Source of the DNA: Prosapia bicincta | Lineage: Eukaryota > Arthropoda > Insecta > Hemiptera > Cercopidae | Length of the DNA stretch: 64,000 bases | Direction: 5' to 3' | Assembly: GCA_036971475.1 (NCBI GenBank) | Contig: JBAIZL010000003.1 | Coordinates: 52,361,842 to 52,425,841 of the forward strand | Shown here: piece after piece, positions 45,761 through 54,847 of the stretch | How positions within the stretch are numbered: position 1 is the stretch's first letter | Layout: every line of letters begins with the position of its first letter | Translations under genes and position numbers: made by a program | The notes under the pieces: generated by a model | What the model was told of the DNA's origin: nothing | The model's database searches: none | Seen by the model: only the letters and a program-made list of their open reading frames with translations

Positions 45761-47290
45761 TAAATAATCTTTTCCAACCAAAACTAACCTATAAATATAT
45801 CCAATCATTTCATAGATCGACTCTCACAAATATCTGTACCTCTACCCCCGGTAACTATTTTGGTCACCATAGATGTCACCTCTCTCTATACCAACATCCC
45901 TCATGCACACGGCCTATCTGCAATAGAGAATTTTCTAAACAAACGCCCAGGCAAGCCTTCTCCCACTACACCTTTTCTTGTGAACCTGACCAGGTTCATC
46001 CTCGAGAAGAACAACTTTCAGTTTGAGAGAAGGAAATCTGTACATGGGATTGTTGGAAGAAAGTTTTCTAAAGACACAAACACACCAGCCATTATGTTGG
46101 TATAGATATATAGATGATATCTTCCTAATTTGGACACAGGGTGCTTCAACACTTGAGGCATTTTTAGACAGCCTGACACAATTCTCCACACTTCAATTTA
46201 CCTGGGAGAAATCTACAACAGCCATCACCTTTTTGGATGTAGAGGTAACACTCCAGAATGGAAATATCAACACAGGAATTCACATCAAACCGACAAACCA
46301 CCTACAATAATTCCATTTCGACAGCAACCACCCAATAAACATAAAACGATCCATTCCATACAGTCAAGCAATCAGGGGTAAGAGAATCTGTTCGAATGAT
46401 AGGGAATTGGAAGATTTTAATAGAAAGATATCAACAGCCTTCCAGAGAAGAGGATACCCAAAAAAACTCATTGAAAACCAAATTCATTTAGCACAATCCT
46501 CGGTTCACCATAAACCACAAACAGAACAAAATAAACTGTCTTTAATAACAGACTACCATCCTGGTCTACATAAACTCAACAAGATATTGAAAGATGGCTT
46601 CAAAATTCTTCAAGCTTCCGTCCACACCAAAAATCTTTTCACCGATCCACCGCAAATTTGGTACAAGCAACCTCCCAACTTGAAAGACATCCTAGTACAT
46701 CCTAAACTACCAGACCCTGATGCAGAGAAACCACACAAACTTCCTCATGGCTCCTTCCCATGCAATAGACCTAGATGCAAGACATGTCCAATACACCCCT
46801 CAGCAAATAGTTTCAACAGCCAAACAACAAAAATGGTCTTCAAAATACAGGGTCATCATAATTGTACATCGAAAAATGTCATATACCAGCTACAATGTAA
46901 ACTTTGCTCAGCACAGTACATAGGCCTGACCACGGATGGTCTGAATATCAGAATGAATGGCCACAGACATGATGTTAAAATTATGAATATGGATAGACCA
47001 ACAGCTCAACATGTTGCGAGTCACAACATCACAACTTTTGATGACTGCTATACCACAAAAATAATTAAATCACTCCTCCCTGATTGCAATCCCTCAGAAC
47101 TGAGAAGGTGGGAACTATCATACCAGTGGTATACCAAGTCCAGAGAATCCCCTAACCTCAACATCAGATAAACCCATTCAATTTTTTTTTTTTTTTTTTT
47201 TTTTTCTATTTTTTTTTTATTTTTCCCCTAACAGCCTTATCTCTTTTCCCCTGACAGACTTATATAAACTATAATCACTCATATGCTCAT
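45761..47290 (+). mobile_element. Neptune/Poseidon-like Penelope element, truncated
   Basis: A second, unrelated Penelope-type family placed between two pairs of the main array. The 5' half is missing. After the coding part come a T-run (47183-47205) and CCCCTGACAG/CCCCTAACAG repeats, then an (AT)n tract. Confidence 0.85.
45860..47171 (+). pseudogene. Neptune/Poseidon-like RT/GIY-YIG protein remnant
   Basis: Starts within RT: VTIDVTSLYTNIPHAHGLSA (first catalytic Asp), then FILEKNNFQF. Near 46030 the frame changes and the family's motif B (usually Q..G..MG...AP..AN) is absent, apparently deleted. RT resumes with CWYRYIDDIFLIWTQG and AITFLDVEVTL. A stop at 46308-46310 replaces the residue after KPTNHLQ, and FHFDSNHP follows in the same frame. 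The C-terminus has the Cys-rich CNRPRCKTCPIHP and GIY-YIG residues VIYQLQCKLCSAQYIGLTTD. CxxC-type residues before GIY-YIG are typical of the Neptune/Poseidon groups; the exact group is an inference. Confidence 0.88.
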
Positions 47291-47293
47291 GGA

Positions 47294-47298
<5 letters not shown>

Positions 47299-47346
<48 letters not shown>
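47299..47346. repeat. (AT)n microsatellite
   Basis: AT tract at the left edge of Penelope copy 3. Confidence 0.95.
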
Positions 47347-47351
<5 letters not shown>

Positions 47352-50148
47352 CTAATAAATCACTAATTTTGAGTAATTTTATCCACCATTAAGTGCAATA
47401 ATTTTACCTTGAGTGATGAGGTACCTTTCGGTCGTTGACCATTGTCGAATCACTGATTGTTCTCTGCTGTGGATGCTACGTCCGTGGAGCCGGTGTTTGT
47501 AGAAGTTACGCGCACTATTTCTTGATCTGTGTGTATGAGGTTTCTGTATAGTATGTCTTCTGTATATGTTGTTTGTAAATTCATTAAGTTGTTGTGTATA
47601 TTTTTATAAATGTGGTATTTTTCTAGTGAGTTTAGTTCTATTGGGTTGTTATTTATTTCCAGTATGGTTAGGTTATTTTCGTAATTTGTAATTTCGTGTT
47701 TATGGGAAATTAGGTGTGCTGCAACATTTGATACTTTAGAATTTTTATTTTTGAATGCTCTATAATGTTCTTCAAATCTTATTTTAAACGTTCTGGATGT
47801 TTTTCCTATGTAAAAAGCGTTACAGTTGTTGCAAGTGATTTTGTAGATTCCTGATAGGTTATGATTTTCTGAATTTGTTATGTGGTTTTTGTTACTAAGA
47901 TATTTTATTATTTTGTTGTTTGGTTTGTAAGTTGGAGTGTAGTATTCTTTGTTGTATATATTTGTTATTTTTTCTATTTTGTTATTGGTATATTTATATT
48001 TTAGGTAGATTTTTTTATTTTTATTGTTTTCGTGTTCCGGTTGTAGTGTTGTGTTGAGGTTAGGTTTTTTTGTGAATTTATTGTATATATTTTTTATAAT
48101 GTGTTTGTTGTATCCATTTTCTATTGCTATTTTTGTAATGTTATCTAATTCTTCATTTAATTTTTGTTTGTTATCCTGTGTGTATTTTATTGCTTTATTT
48201 ATCATGTTACTGTAAGTGTTAATTTTGTGTGTCCAGGGGTGGTTAGATTTGTAGTGTATTGTGGTGTTGTTGGAAGTTGGTTTCCTGTATACTGTAGTTT
48301 CTATTTTATTATCATTTATATTTAAAGTAATGTCGAGGAAGTTGATTGTTCTATTTATTTCTGTTTCAACGGTGAATTGTATGTTTTCGTTGTATGTATT
48401 TAGTTTGTTTAATATTATGAGGTGTTCGTTGTGAATGGTAGGTTGGTATATTACAAGTATATCGTCTACATATCTTGTCCATAGTAAGATATTGTGTGTG
48501 TTTATTATAGGTTTAATTATTATTTGTTCAAAATGTTGTAAATATATTTCTGACATGACAGATGAAATGGGTGAACCCATGGGGAGTCCTGTTGTTTGTT
48601 TATAATATTTATTGTTAAATTGGAAGTAATTTTGGTTACATATGTGTTTGGTTAACGTAATGATACTATCTATTATGTTTCTTTGTTCGTTATTGTGTAT
48701 CAGTTTGTTTTTTATTATTTCTATGGTTTCTTCTATTGGGATACTAGGGTACATGTTAGTTATGTCATAACTTATTATTTTTGTGTTGCTGTTTGTTTTT
48801 ATCGTTTTTATTTTATTAATTAATTCGTATCCATTTTTTATATTATATGTGTTGTTGATGTGTATTTTAGCCCTTAGGATTTTGTCTAGGATTTTTGCGA
48901 TTATGTAAGATGGTGCTGTTGTGAAATTTATTAGTGGTCTAAATGGTGTGTTTGGTTTATGGATTTTAGGTATCCCTGATAATATGGGTGCGCATGGTTT
49001 AAATGGGTATAATCTTGTGTGGTATTTTAATTTATTGTTATAGTTTAGTGTGTTACGGTGAGTGACTATTAAGTTTTTTATTGTAATAAGGTATTTGTTA
49101 GTTGGGTCTGGGATTTGTTCGTATTTATTTTCTTTTATGTAGTTAGTCATTGAATCGATATATTTGGTATTTTCTATTATTACTGGGGTATTTGTTTTAT
49201 CTGATTTTAATATTAAGTAATCGTTGTTTTCTAGTTTTTCTTTGAGTTTTATAATTTCTTTTTTATTAATATATTGTTCTGTTTTTTTGTTTTTTTCCGT
49301 TTTTATTAGGTTAATTTTATTATTAATGTTATTTCTTATGTGTTCAGTATTTTGGTGGGTAATTTTGTGGATGTTAGATTCTGTGTCAACTATTAGGTTT
49401 TTTATTATTTGTTTTTTGTTGAAGTTAGGTAGGTTATATTTGAAGGAATTAGTTATTATTATTTTTTCTTTTTCAGTAAATTCTGTTTTAGTTAAGTTTA
49501 TGAATTTATTATTGTTAGAGGTGTGGGTTGGTTTTAGGCTATTTTTTAGGTTATGTTGTTGTTTTGAAGTGTGGATTAGTGCTAGGCTATTTTTTAGGTT
49601 AAGTTGTTTTGATAAATTTTCGATTTTTTTGTTTTGTCTGTTAATAGTGTTTGTTTTATGTTTTATTATAATTTGTTGTATTTTTTCGTAAATAATAGGT
49701 GTGAGAGTGTCAAAAGTTTTCATTAATTCCAAATGGGTAGTGTATAGTTGTAAATTGATTTGGCTTTTTTTGTGGTAGGCAGCTTTAATGTTTTGTTTAA
49801 TAATGTGTGATTCTGCTATTTTTGTTGCTTTATTGATAATAGTGTTTTGTTTATTTTTTATGTGTAATTTTGCGTATTTTGGTGTTATATTAAGAGTTAG
49901 GCATTTTTTATTAAATTGTATTTTGTTGATGCAGTTCTGGAGTTTGATTTTGAGGTTAATGTATTTACGGTACAATTGTTTACCTTGGTAGGTATTAAAT
50001 TCTAGATATTTAAAATTATCCATTGTTTTTCCGTTGCACTGACTTTATGAAACTAATAAATCACTAATTTTGAGTAATTTTATCCACCATTAAGTGCAAT
50101 AATTTTACCTTGAGTGATGAGGTACCTTTCGGTCGTTGACCATACGAA
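47347..50148 (-). mobile_element. Full-length Penelope-like element (copy 3)
   Basis: The ORF is flanked by direct copies of a roughly 100-bp pLTR: 47347-47449 (3' side) and 50046-50148 (5' side), which match until GTTGACCAT and then diverge. This pLTR-ORF-pLTR layout is the classical complete Penelope structure. Confidence 0.9.
47450..50023 (-). CDS. Penelope-like RT/GIY-YIG polyprotein, intact (857 aa)
   Basis: Self-sufficient retroelement enzyme: GIY-YIG nicks the target and RT copies the RNA there. Order: N-terminal domain (about 1-180) starting MDNFKYLEFNTYQGK and containing LNITPKYAKLHIKN; a Lys/Asn-rich linker; RT (about 255-590) with SDKTNTPVIIENT, LSGIPKIHKPNTPFRPLI, ISYDITNMYP (about 415), TGLPMGSPIS (about 478) and YVDD (about 518); INFLDITLN and TVYRKPTSN; a basic region; GIY-YIG (about 725-815) with GIYKITCNNC, FYIGKTSRTF and RFEEHY. 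The start is chosen because it directly follows the pLTR block AAAGTCAGTGCAACGGAAAA. No stop or frameshift. Very Asn/Ile/Lys-rich, matching AT-rich codon use. Subfamily 1: PILSG, ILRAKIH, NEQRN, TGSTDV. Confidence 0.95.
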   Translation of the reverse strand: MDNFKYLEFNTYQGKQLYRKYINLKIKLQNCINKIQFNKKCLTLNITPKYAKLHIKNKQNTIINKATKIAESHIIKQNIKAAYHKKSQINLQLYTTHLELMKTFDTLTPIIYEKIQQIIIKHKTNTINRQNKKIENLSKQLNLKNSLALIHTSKQQHNLKNSLKPTHTSNNNKFINLTKTEFTEKEKIIITNSFKYNLPNFNKKQIIKNLIVDTESNIHKITHQNTEHIRNNINNKINLIKTEKNKKTEQYINKKEIIKLKEKLENNDYLILKSDKTNTPVIIENTKYIDSMTNYIKENKYEQIPDPTNKYLITIKNLIVTHRNTLNYNNKLKYHTRLYPFKPCAPILSGIPKIHKPNTPFRPLINFTTAPSYIIAKILDKILRAKIHINNTYNIKNGYELINKIKTIKTNSNTKIISYDITNMYPSIPIEETIEIIKNKLIHNNEQRNIIDSIITLTKHICNQNYFQFNNKYYKQTTGLPMGSPISSVMSEIYLQHFEQIIIKPIINTHNILLWTRYVDDILVIYQPTIHNEHLIILNKLNTYNENIQFTVETEINRTINFLDITLNINDNKIETTVYRKPTSNNTTIHYKSNHPWTHKINTYSNMINKAIKYTQDNKQKLNEELDNITKIAIENGYNKHIIKNIYNKFTKKPNLNTTLQPEHENNKNKKIYLKYKYTNNKIEKITNIYNKEYYTPTYKPNNKIIKYLSNKNHITNSENHNLSGIYKITCNNCNAFYIGKTSRTFKIRFEEHYRAFKNKNSKVSNVAAHLISHKHEITNYENNLTILEINNNPIELNSLEKYHIYKNIHNNLMNLQTTYTEDILYRNLIHTDQEIVRVTSTNTGSTDVASTAENNQ

Positions 50149-51950
50149 TAAATACGAACAAATCCCAGACCCAACTAACAAATACCTTATTACAATAAAA
50201 AACTTAATAGTCACTCACCGTAACACACTAAACTATAACAATAAATTAAAATACCACACAAGATTATACCCATTTAAACCATGCGCACCCATATTATCAG
50301 GGATACCTAAAATCCATAAACCAAACACACCATTTAGACCACTAATAAATTTCACAACAGCACCATCTTACATAATCGCAAAAATCCTAGACAAAATCCT
50401 AAGGGCTAAAATACACATCAACAACACATATAATATAAAAAATGGATACGAATTAATTAATAAAATAAAAACGATAAAAACAAACAGCAACACAAAAATA
50501 ATAAGTTATGACATAACTAACATGTACCCTAGTATCCCAATAGAAGAAACCATAGAAATAATAAAAAACAAACTGATACACAATAACGAACAAAGAAACA
50601 TAATAGATAGTATCATTACGTTAACCAAACACATATGTAACCAAAATTACTTCCAATTTAACAATAAATATTATAAACAAACAACAGGACTCCCCATGGG
50701 TTCACCCATTTCATCTGTCATGTCAGAAATATATTTACAACATTTTGAACAAATAATAATTAAACCTATAATAAACACACACAATATCTTACTATGGACA
50801 AGATATGTAGACGATATACTTGTAATATACCAACCTACCATTCACAACGAACACCTCATAATATTAAACAAACTAAATACATACAACGAAAACATACAAT
50901 TCACCGTTGAAACAGAAATAAATAGAACAATCAACTTCCTCGACATTACTTTAAATATAAATGATAATAAAATAGAAACTACAGTATACAGGAAACCAAC
51001 TTCCAACAACACCACAATACACTACAAATCTAACCACCCCTGGACACACAAAATTAACACTTACAGTAACATGATAAATAAAGCAATAAAATACACACAG
51101 GATAACAAACAAAAATTAAATGAAGAATTAGATAACATTACAAAAATAGCAATAGAAAATGGATACAACAAACACATTATAAAAAATATATACAATAAAT
51201 TCACAAAAAAACCTAACCTCAACACAACACTACAACCGGAACACGAAAACAATAAAAATAAAAAAATCTACCTAAAATATAAATATACCAATAACAAAAT
51301 AGAAAAAATAACAAATATATACAACAAAGAATACTACACTCCAACTTACAAACCAAACAACAAAATAATAAAATATCTTAGTAACAAAAACCACATAACA
51401 AATTCAGAAAATCATAACCTATCAGGAATCTACAAAATCACTTGCAACAACTGTAACGCTTTTTACATAGGAAAAACATCCAGAACGTTTAAAATAAGAT
51501 TTGAAGAACATTATAGAGCATTCAAAAATAAAAATTCTAAAGTATCAAATGTTGCAGCACACCTAATTTCCCATAAACACGAAATTACAAATTACGAAAA
51601 TAACCTAACCATACTGGAAATAAATAACAACCCAATAGAACTAAACTCACTAGAAAAATACCACATTTATAAAAATATACACAACAACTTAATGAATTTA
51701 CAAACAACATATACAGAAGACATACTATACAGAAACCTCATACACACAGATCAAGAAATAGTGCGCGTAACTTCTACAAACACCGGCTCCACGGACGTAG
51801 CATCCACAGCAGAGAACAATCAGTGATTCGACAATGGTCAACGACCGAAAGGTACCTCATCACTCAAGGTAAAATTATTGCACTTAATGGTGGATAAAAT
51901 TACTCAAAATTAGTGATTTATTAGTTTCATAAAGTCAGTGCAACGGAAAA
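50041..51950 (+). mobile_element. Penelope-like copy 4 (plus), 5'-truncated on inverted pLTR
   Basis: Begins within the 5' pLTR of copy 3 (in opposite orientation), switches at GTTGACCAT/ACGAATAAATACG to the RT region, and ends with its own pLTR (51827-51925) plus AAAGTCAGTGCAACGGAAAA and the first codons of a next copy before an AT tract. Confidence 0.9.
50114..51826 (+). CDS. Penelope-like RT/GIY-YIG protein, N-truncated (570 aa)
   Basis: The first 11 residues (MMRYLSVVDHT) are read from the inverted pLTR; from NKYEQIPDPTNK on it equals residues about 299-857 of copy 3. It keeps RT motifs from LSGIPKIHKP through YVDD and the whole GIY-YIG domain, but loses the N-terminal domain and the first RT segment (SDKTNTPVII). 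The frame is open, yet the truncation makes independent function unlikely; whether it is translated is unknown. Subfamily 1 by its signature residues. Confidence 0.8.
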   Translation: MMRYLSVVDHTNKYEQIPDPTNKYLITIKNLIVTHRNTLNYNNKLKYHTRLYPFKPCAPILSGIPKIHKPNTPFRPLINFTTAPSYIIAKILDKILRAKIHINNTYNIKNGYELINKIKTIKTNSNTKIISYDITNMYPSIPIEETIEIIKNKLIHNNEQRNIIDSIITLTKHICNQNYFQFNNKYYKQTTGLPMGSPISSVMSEIYLQHFEQIIIKPIINTHNILLWTRYVDDILVIYQPTIHNEHLIILNKLNTYNENIQFTVETEINRTINFLDITLNINDNKIETTVYRKPTSNNTTIHYKSNHPWTHKINTYSNMINKAIKYTQDNKQKLNEELDNITKIAIENGYNKHIIKNIYNKFTKKPNLNTTLQPEHENNKNKKIYLKYKYTNNKIEKITNIYNKEYYTPTYKPNNKIIKYLSNKNHITNSENHNLSGIYKITCNNCNAFYIGKTSRTFKIRFEEHYRAFKNKNSKVSNVAAHLISHKHEITNYENNLTILEINNNPIELNSLEKYHIYKNIHNNLMNLQTTYTEDILYRNLIHTDQEIVRVTSTNTGSTDVASTAENNQ

Positions 51951-51974
51951 ACAATGGATAATTTTAAATATCTA

Positions 51975-52045
51975 GAATATATATATATATATATATATTC
52001 CTGATATTTAATATTATCCATTGTTTTTCCGTTGCACTGACTTTA
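51975..52045. other. AT-centred inverted junction between units
   Basis: AATGGATAATTTTAAATATC, the element's start codon region, is cut by about 22 bp of AT and then followed by an inverted, slightly different version reading TTTAATATTATCCATTG. Two copies therefore meet start-to-start through an AT tract. The same junction recurs at 56674-56743. Confidence 0.8.
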
Positions 52046-54847
52046 TGAAGTTAATAAATTACCAATTTTGAGTAATTTTATCCACCATTAAGTGCAATAA
52101 TTTTACCTTGAGTGATGAGGCACCTTTCGGTCTTTGACCATTGTCGAATCACTGATTGTTCTCTGCTGTGGATGCTATGTCCGTGAAGCCGGTGTTTGTA
52201 GAAGTTACGCGCACTATTTCTTGATCTGTGTGTATGAGGTTTCTGTATAGTATGTCTTCTGTATATGTTGTTTGTAAATTCATTAAGTTGTTGTGTATGT
52301 TTTTATAAATGTGGTATTTTTCTAGTGAGTTTAGTTCTATTGGGTTGTTATTTATTTCCAGTATGGTTAGGTTATTTTCGTAATTTGTAATTTCGTGTTT
52401 ATGGGAAATTAGGTGTGCTGCAACATTTGATACTTTAGAATTTTTATTTTTGAATGCTCTATAATGTTCTTCAAATCTTATTTTAAACGTTCTGGATGTT
52501 TTTCCTATGTAAAAGGCGTTACAGTTGTTGCAAGTGATTTTGTAGATTCCTGATAGGTTATGATTTTCTGAATTTGTTATGTGGTTTTTGTTACTAAGAT
52601 ATTTTATTATTTTGTTGTTTGGTTTGTAAGTTGGAGTGTAGTATTCTTTGTTGTATATATTCGTTATTTTTTCTATTTTGTTATTGGTATATTTATATTT
52701 TAGGTAGATTTTTTTATTTTTATTGTTTTCGTGTTCCGGTTGTAGTGTTGTGTTGAGGTTAGGTTTTTTTGTGAATTTATTGTATATATTTTTTATAATG
52801 TGTTTGTTGTATCCATTTTCTATTGCTATTTTTGTAATGTTATCTAATTCTTCATTTAATTTTTGTTTGTTATCCTGTGTGTATTTTATTGCTTTATTTA
52901 TCATGTTACTGTAAGTGTTAATTTTGTGTGTCCAGGGGTGGTTAGATTTGTAGTGTATTGTGGTGTTGTTGGAAGTAGGTTTCCTGTATACTGTAGCTTC
53001 TATTTTATTATCATTTATATTTAAAGTAATGTCGAGGAAGTTGATTGTTCTATTTATTTCTGTTTCAACGGTGAATTGTATGTTTTCGTTGTATGTATTT
53101 AGTTTGTTTAATATTATGAGGTGTTCGTTGTGAATGGTAGGTTGGTATATTACAAGTATATCGTCTACATATCTTGTCCATAGTAAGATATTGTGTGTGT
53201 TTATTATAGGTTTAATTATTATTTGTTCAAAGTGTTGTAAATATATTTCTGACATGACAGATGAAATGGGTGAACCCATGGGGAGACCTGTTGTTTGTTT
53301 ATAATATTTATTGTTAAATTGGAAGTAATTTTGGTTACATATGTGTTTGGTTAGCGTAATGATACTATCTATTATGTTACTTTTTTCGTTATTGTGTATC
53401 AGTTTGTTTTTTATTATTTCTATGGTTTCTTCTATTGGGATACTAGGGTACATGTTAGTTATGTCATAACTTATTATTTTTGTGTTGCTGTTTGTTTTTA
53501 TCGTTTTTATTTTATTAATTAATTCGTATCCATTTTTTATATTGTATGTGTTGTTGATGTGTATTTTAGACCTTAGGATTTTGTCTAGGATTTTTGCGAT
53601 TATGTAAGATGGTGCTGTTGTGAAATTTATTAGTGGTCTAAATGGTGTGTTTGGTTTATGGATTTTAGGTATCCCTGATAATACGGGTGCGCATGGTTTA
53701 AATGGGTATAATCTTGTGTGGTATTTTAATTTATTGTTATAGTTTAGGGTGTTACGGTGAGTGACTATTAAGTTTTTTATTGTAATAAGGTATTTGTTAG
53801 TTGGGTCTGGGATTTGTTCGTATTTGTTTTCTTTTATGTAGTTAGTCATTGAATCGATATATTTGGTATTTTCTATTATTACTGGAGTATTTGTTTTATC
53901 TGATTTTAATATTAAGTAATCGTTGTTTTCTAGTTTTTCTCTGAGTTTTATAATTTCTTTTTTATTAATATATTGTTCCGTTTTTTTGTTTTTTTCCGTT
54001 TTTATTAGGTTAATTTTATTATTAATGTTATTTCTTATGTGTTCAGTATTTTGGTGGGTAATTTTGTGGATGTTAGATTCTGTGTCAACTATTAAGTTTT
54101 TTATTATTTGTTTTTTGTTGAAGTTAGGTAGGTTATATTTGAAGGAATTTGTTATTATTATTTTTTCTTTTTCAGTAAATTCTGTTTTAGTTAAGTTTAT
54201 GAATTTGTTATTGTTAGAGGTGTGGGTTGGTTCTGGGCTATTTTTTAGGTTATGTTGTTGTTTTGATGAGTGGATTGGTGCTAGGCTATTTTTTAGGCTA
54301 AGTTGTTTTGATAAATTTTCGATTTTTTTGTTTTGTCTGTTAATAGTATTTGTTTTATGTTTTATTATAATTTGTTGTATTTTTTCGTGAATAATAGGTG
54401 TGAGAGTGTCAAAAGTTTTCATTAATTCCAAATGGGTAGTGTATAGTTGTAAATTGATTTGGCTTTTTTTGTGGTAGGCAGCTTTAATGTTTTGTTTAAT
54501 AATGTGTGATTCTGCTATTTTTGTTGCTTTATTGATAATAGTGTTTTGTTTATTTTTTATGTGTAATTTTGCGTATTTTGGTGTTATATTAAGAGTTAGG
54601 CATTTTTTATTAAATTGTATTTTGTTGATGCAGTTCTGGAGTTTGATTTTGAGGTTAATGTATTTACGGTACAATTGTTTACCTTGGTAGGTATTAAATT
54701 CTAGATATTTAAAATTATCCATTGTTTTTCCGTTGCACTGACTTTATGAAACTAATAAATCACTAATTTTGAGTAATTTTATCCACCATTAAGTGCAATA
54801 ATTTTACCTTGAGTGATGAGGTACCTTTCGGTCGTTGACCATACGAA
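52046..54847 (-). mobile_element. Full-length Penelope-like element (copy 5)
   Basis: Same pLTR-ORF-pLTR arrangement as copy 3, one 4699-bp period further. The 3' pLTR (52046-52148) is of the ATGAAGTTAATAAATTACC type; the 5' pLTR (54745-54847) is of the ATGAAACTAATAAATCACT type. The two pLTRs of this one copy therefore differ. Confidence 0.9.
52149..54722 (-). CDS. Penelope-like RT/GIY-YIG polyprotein, intact (857 aa)
   Basis: Same domain order and length as 47450-50023, with no interruption: N-terminal domain from MDNFKYLEFN, RT with YVDD, GIY-YIG with FYIGKTSR. It belongs to subfamily 2: PVLSG, ILRSKIH, NEKSN, APIHSSKQQH, TGFTDI and EATVYRKPT. This combination matches the copies at 56848 and 59186, not the partner plus copy at 54813, which is subfamily 1. 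Likely competent for its own mobilisation if transcribed; no promoter was recognised outside the pLTR. Confidence 0.95.
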   Translation of the reverse strand: MDNFKYLEFNTYQGKQLYRKYINLKIKLQNCINKIQFNKKCLTLNITPKYAKLHIKNKQNTIINKATKIAESHIIKQNIKAAYHKKSQINLQLYTTHLELMKTFDTLTPIIHEKIQQIIIKHKTNTINRQNKKIENLSKQLSLKNSLAPIHSSKQQHNLKNSPEPTHTSNNNKFINLTKTEFTEKEKIIITNSFKYNLPNFNKKQIIKNLIVDTESNIHKITHQNTEHIRNNINNKINLIKTEKNKKTEQYINKKEIIKLREKLENNDYLILKSDKTNTPVIIENTKYIDSMTNYIKENKYEQIPDPTNKYLITIKNLIVTHRNTLNYNNKLKYHTRLYPFKPCAPVLSGIPKIHKPNTPFRPLINFTTAPSYIIAKILDKILRSKIHINNTYNIKNGYELINKIKTIKTNSNTKIISYDITNMYPSIPIEETIEIIKNKLIHNNEKSNIIDSIITLTKHICNQNYFQFNNKYYKQTTGLPMGSPISSVMSEIYLQHFEQIIIKPIINTHNILLWTRYVDDILVIYQPTIHNEHLIILNKLNTYNENIQFTVETEINRTINFLDITLNINDNKIEATVYRKPTSNNTTIHYKSNHPWTHKINTYSNMINKAIKYTQDNKQKLNEELDNITKIAIENGYNKHIIKNIYNKFTKKPNLNTTLQPEHENNKNKKIYLKYKYTNNKIEKITNIYNKEYYTPTYKPNNKIIKYLSNKNHITNSENHNLSGIYKITCNNCNAFYIGKTSRTFKIRFEEHYRAFKNKNSKVSNVAAHLISHKHEITNYENNLTILEINNNPIELNSLEKYHIYKNIHNNLMNLQTTYTEDILYRNLIHTDQEIVRVTSTNTGFTDIASTAENNQ

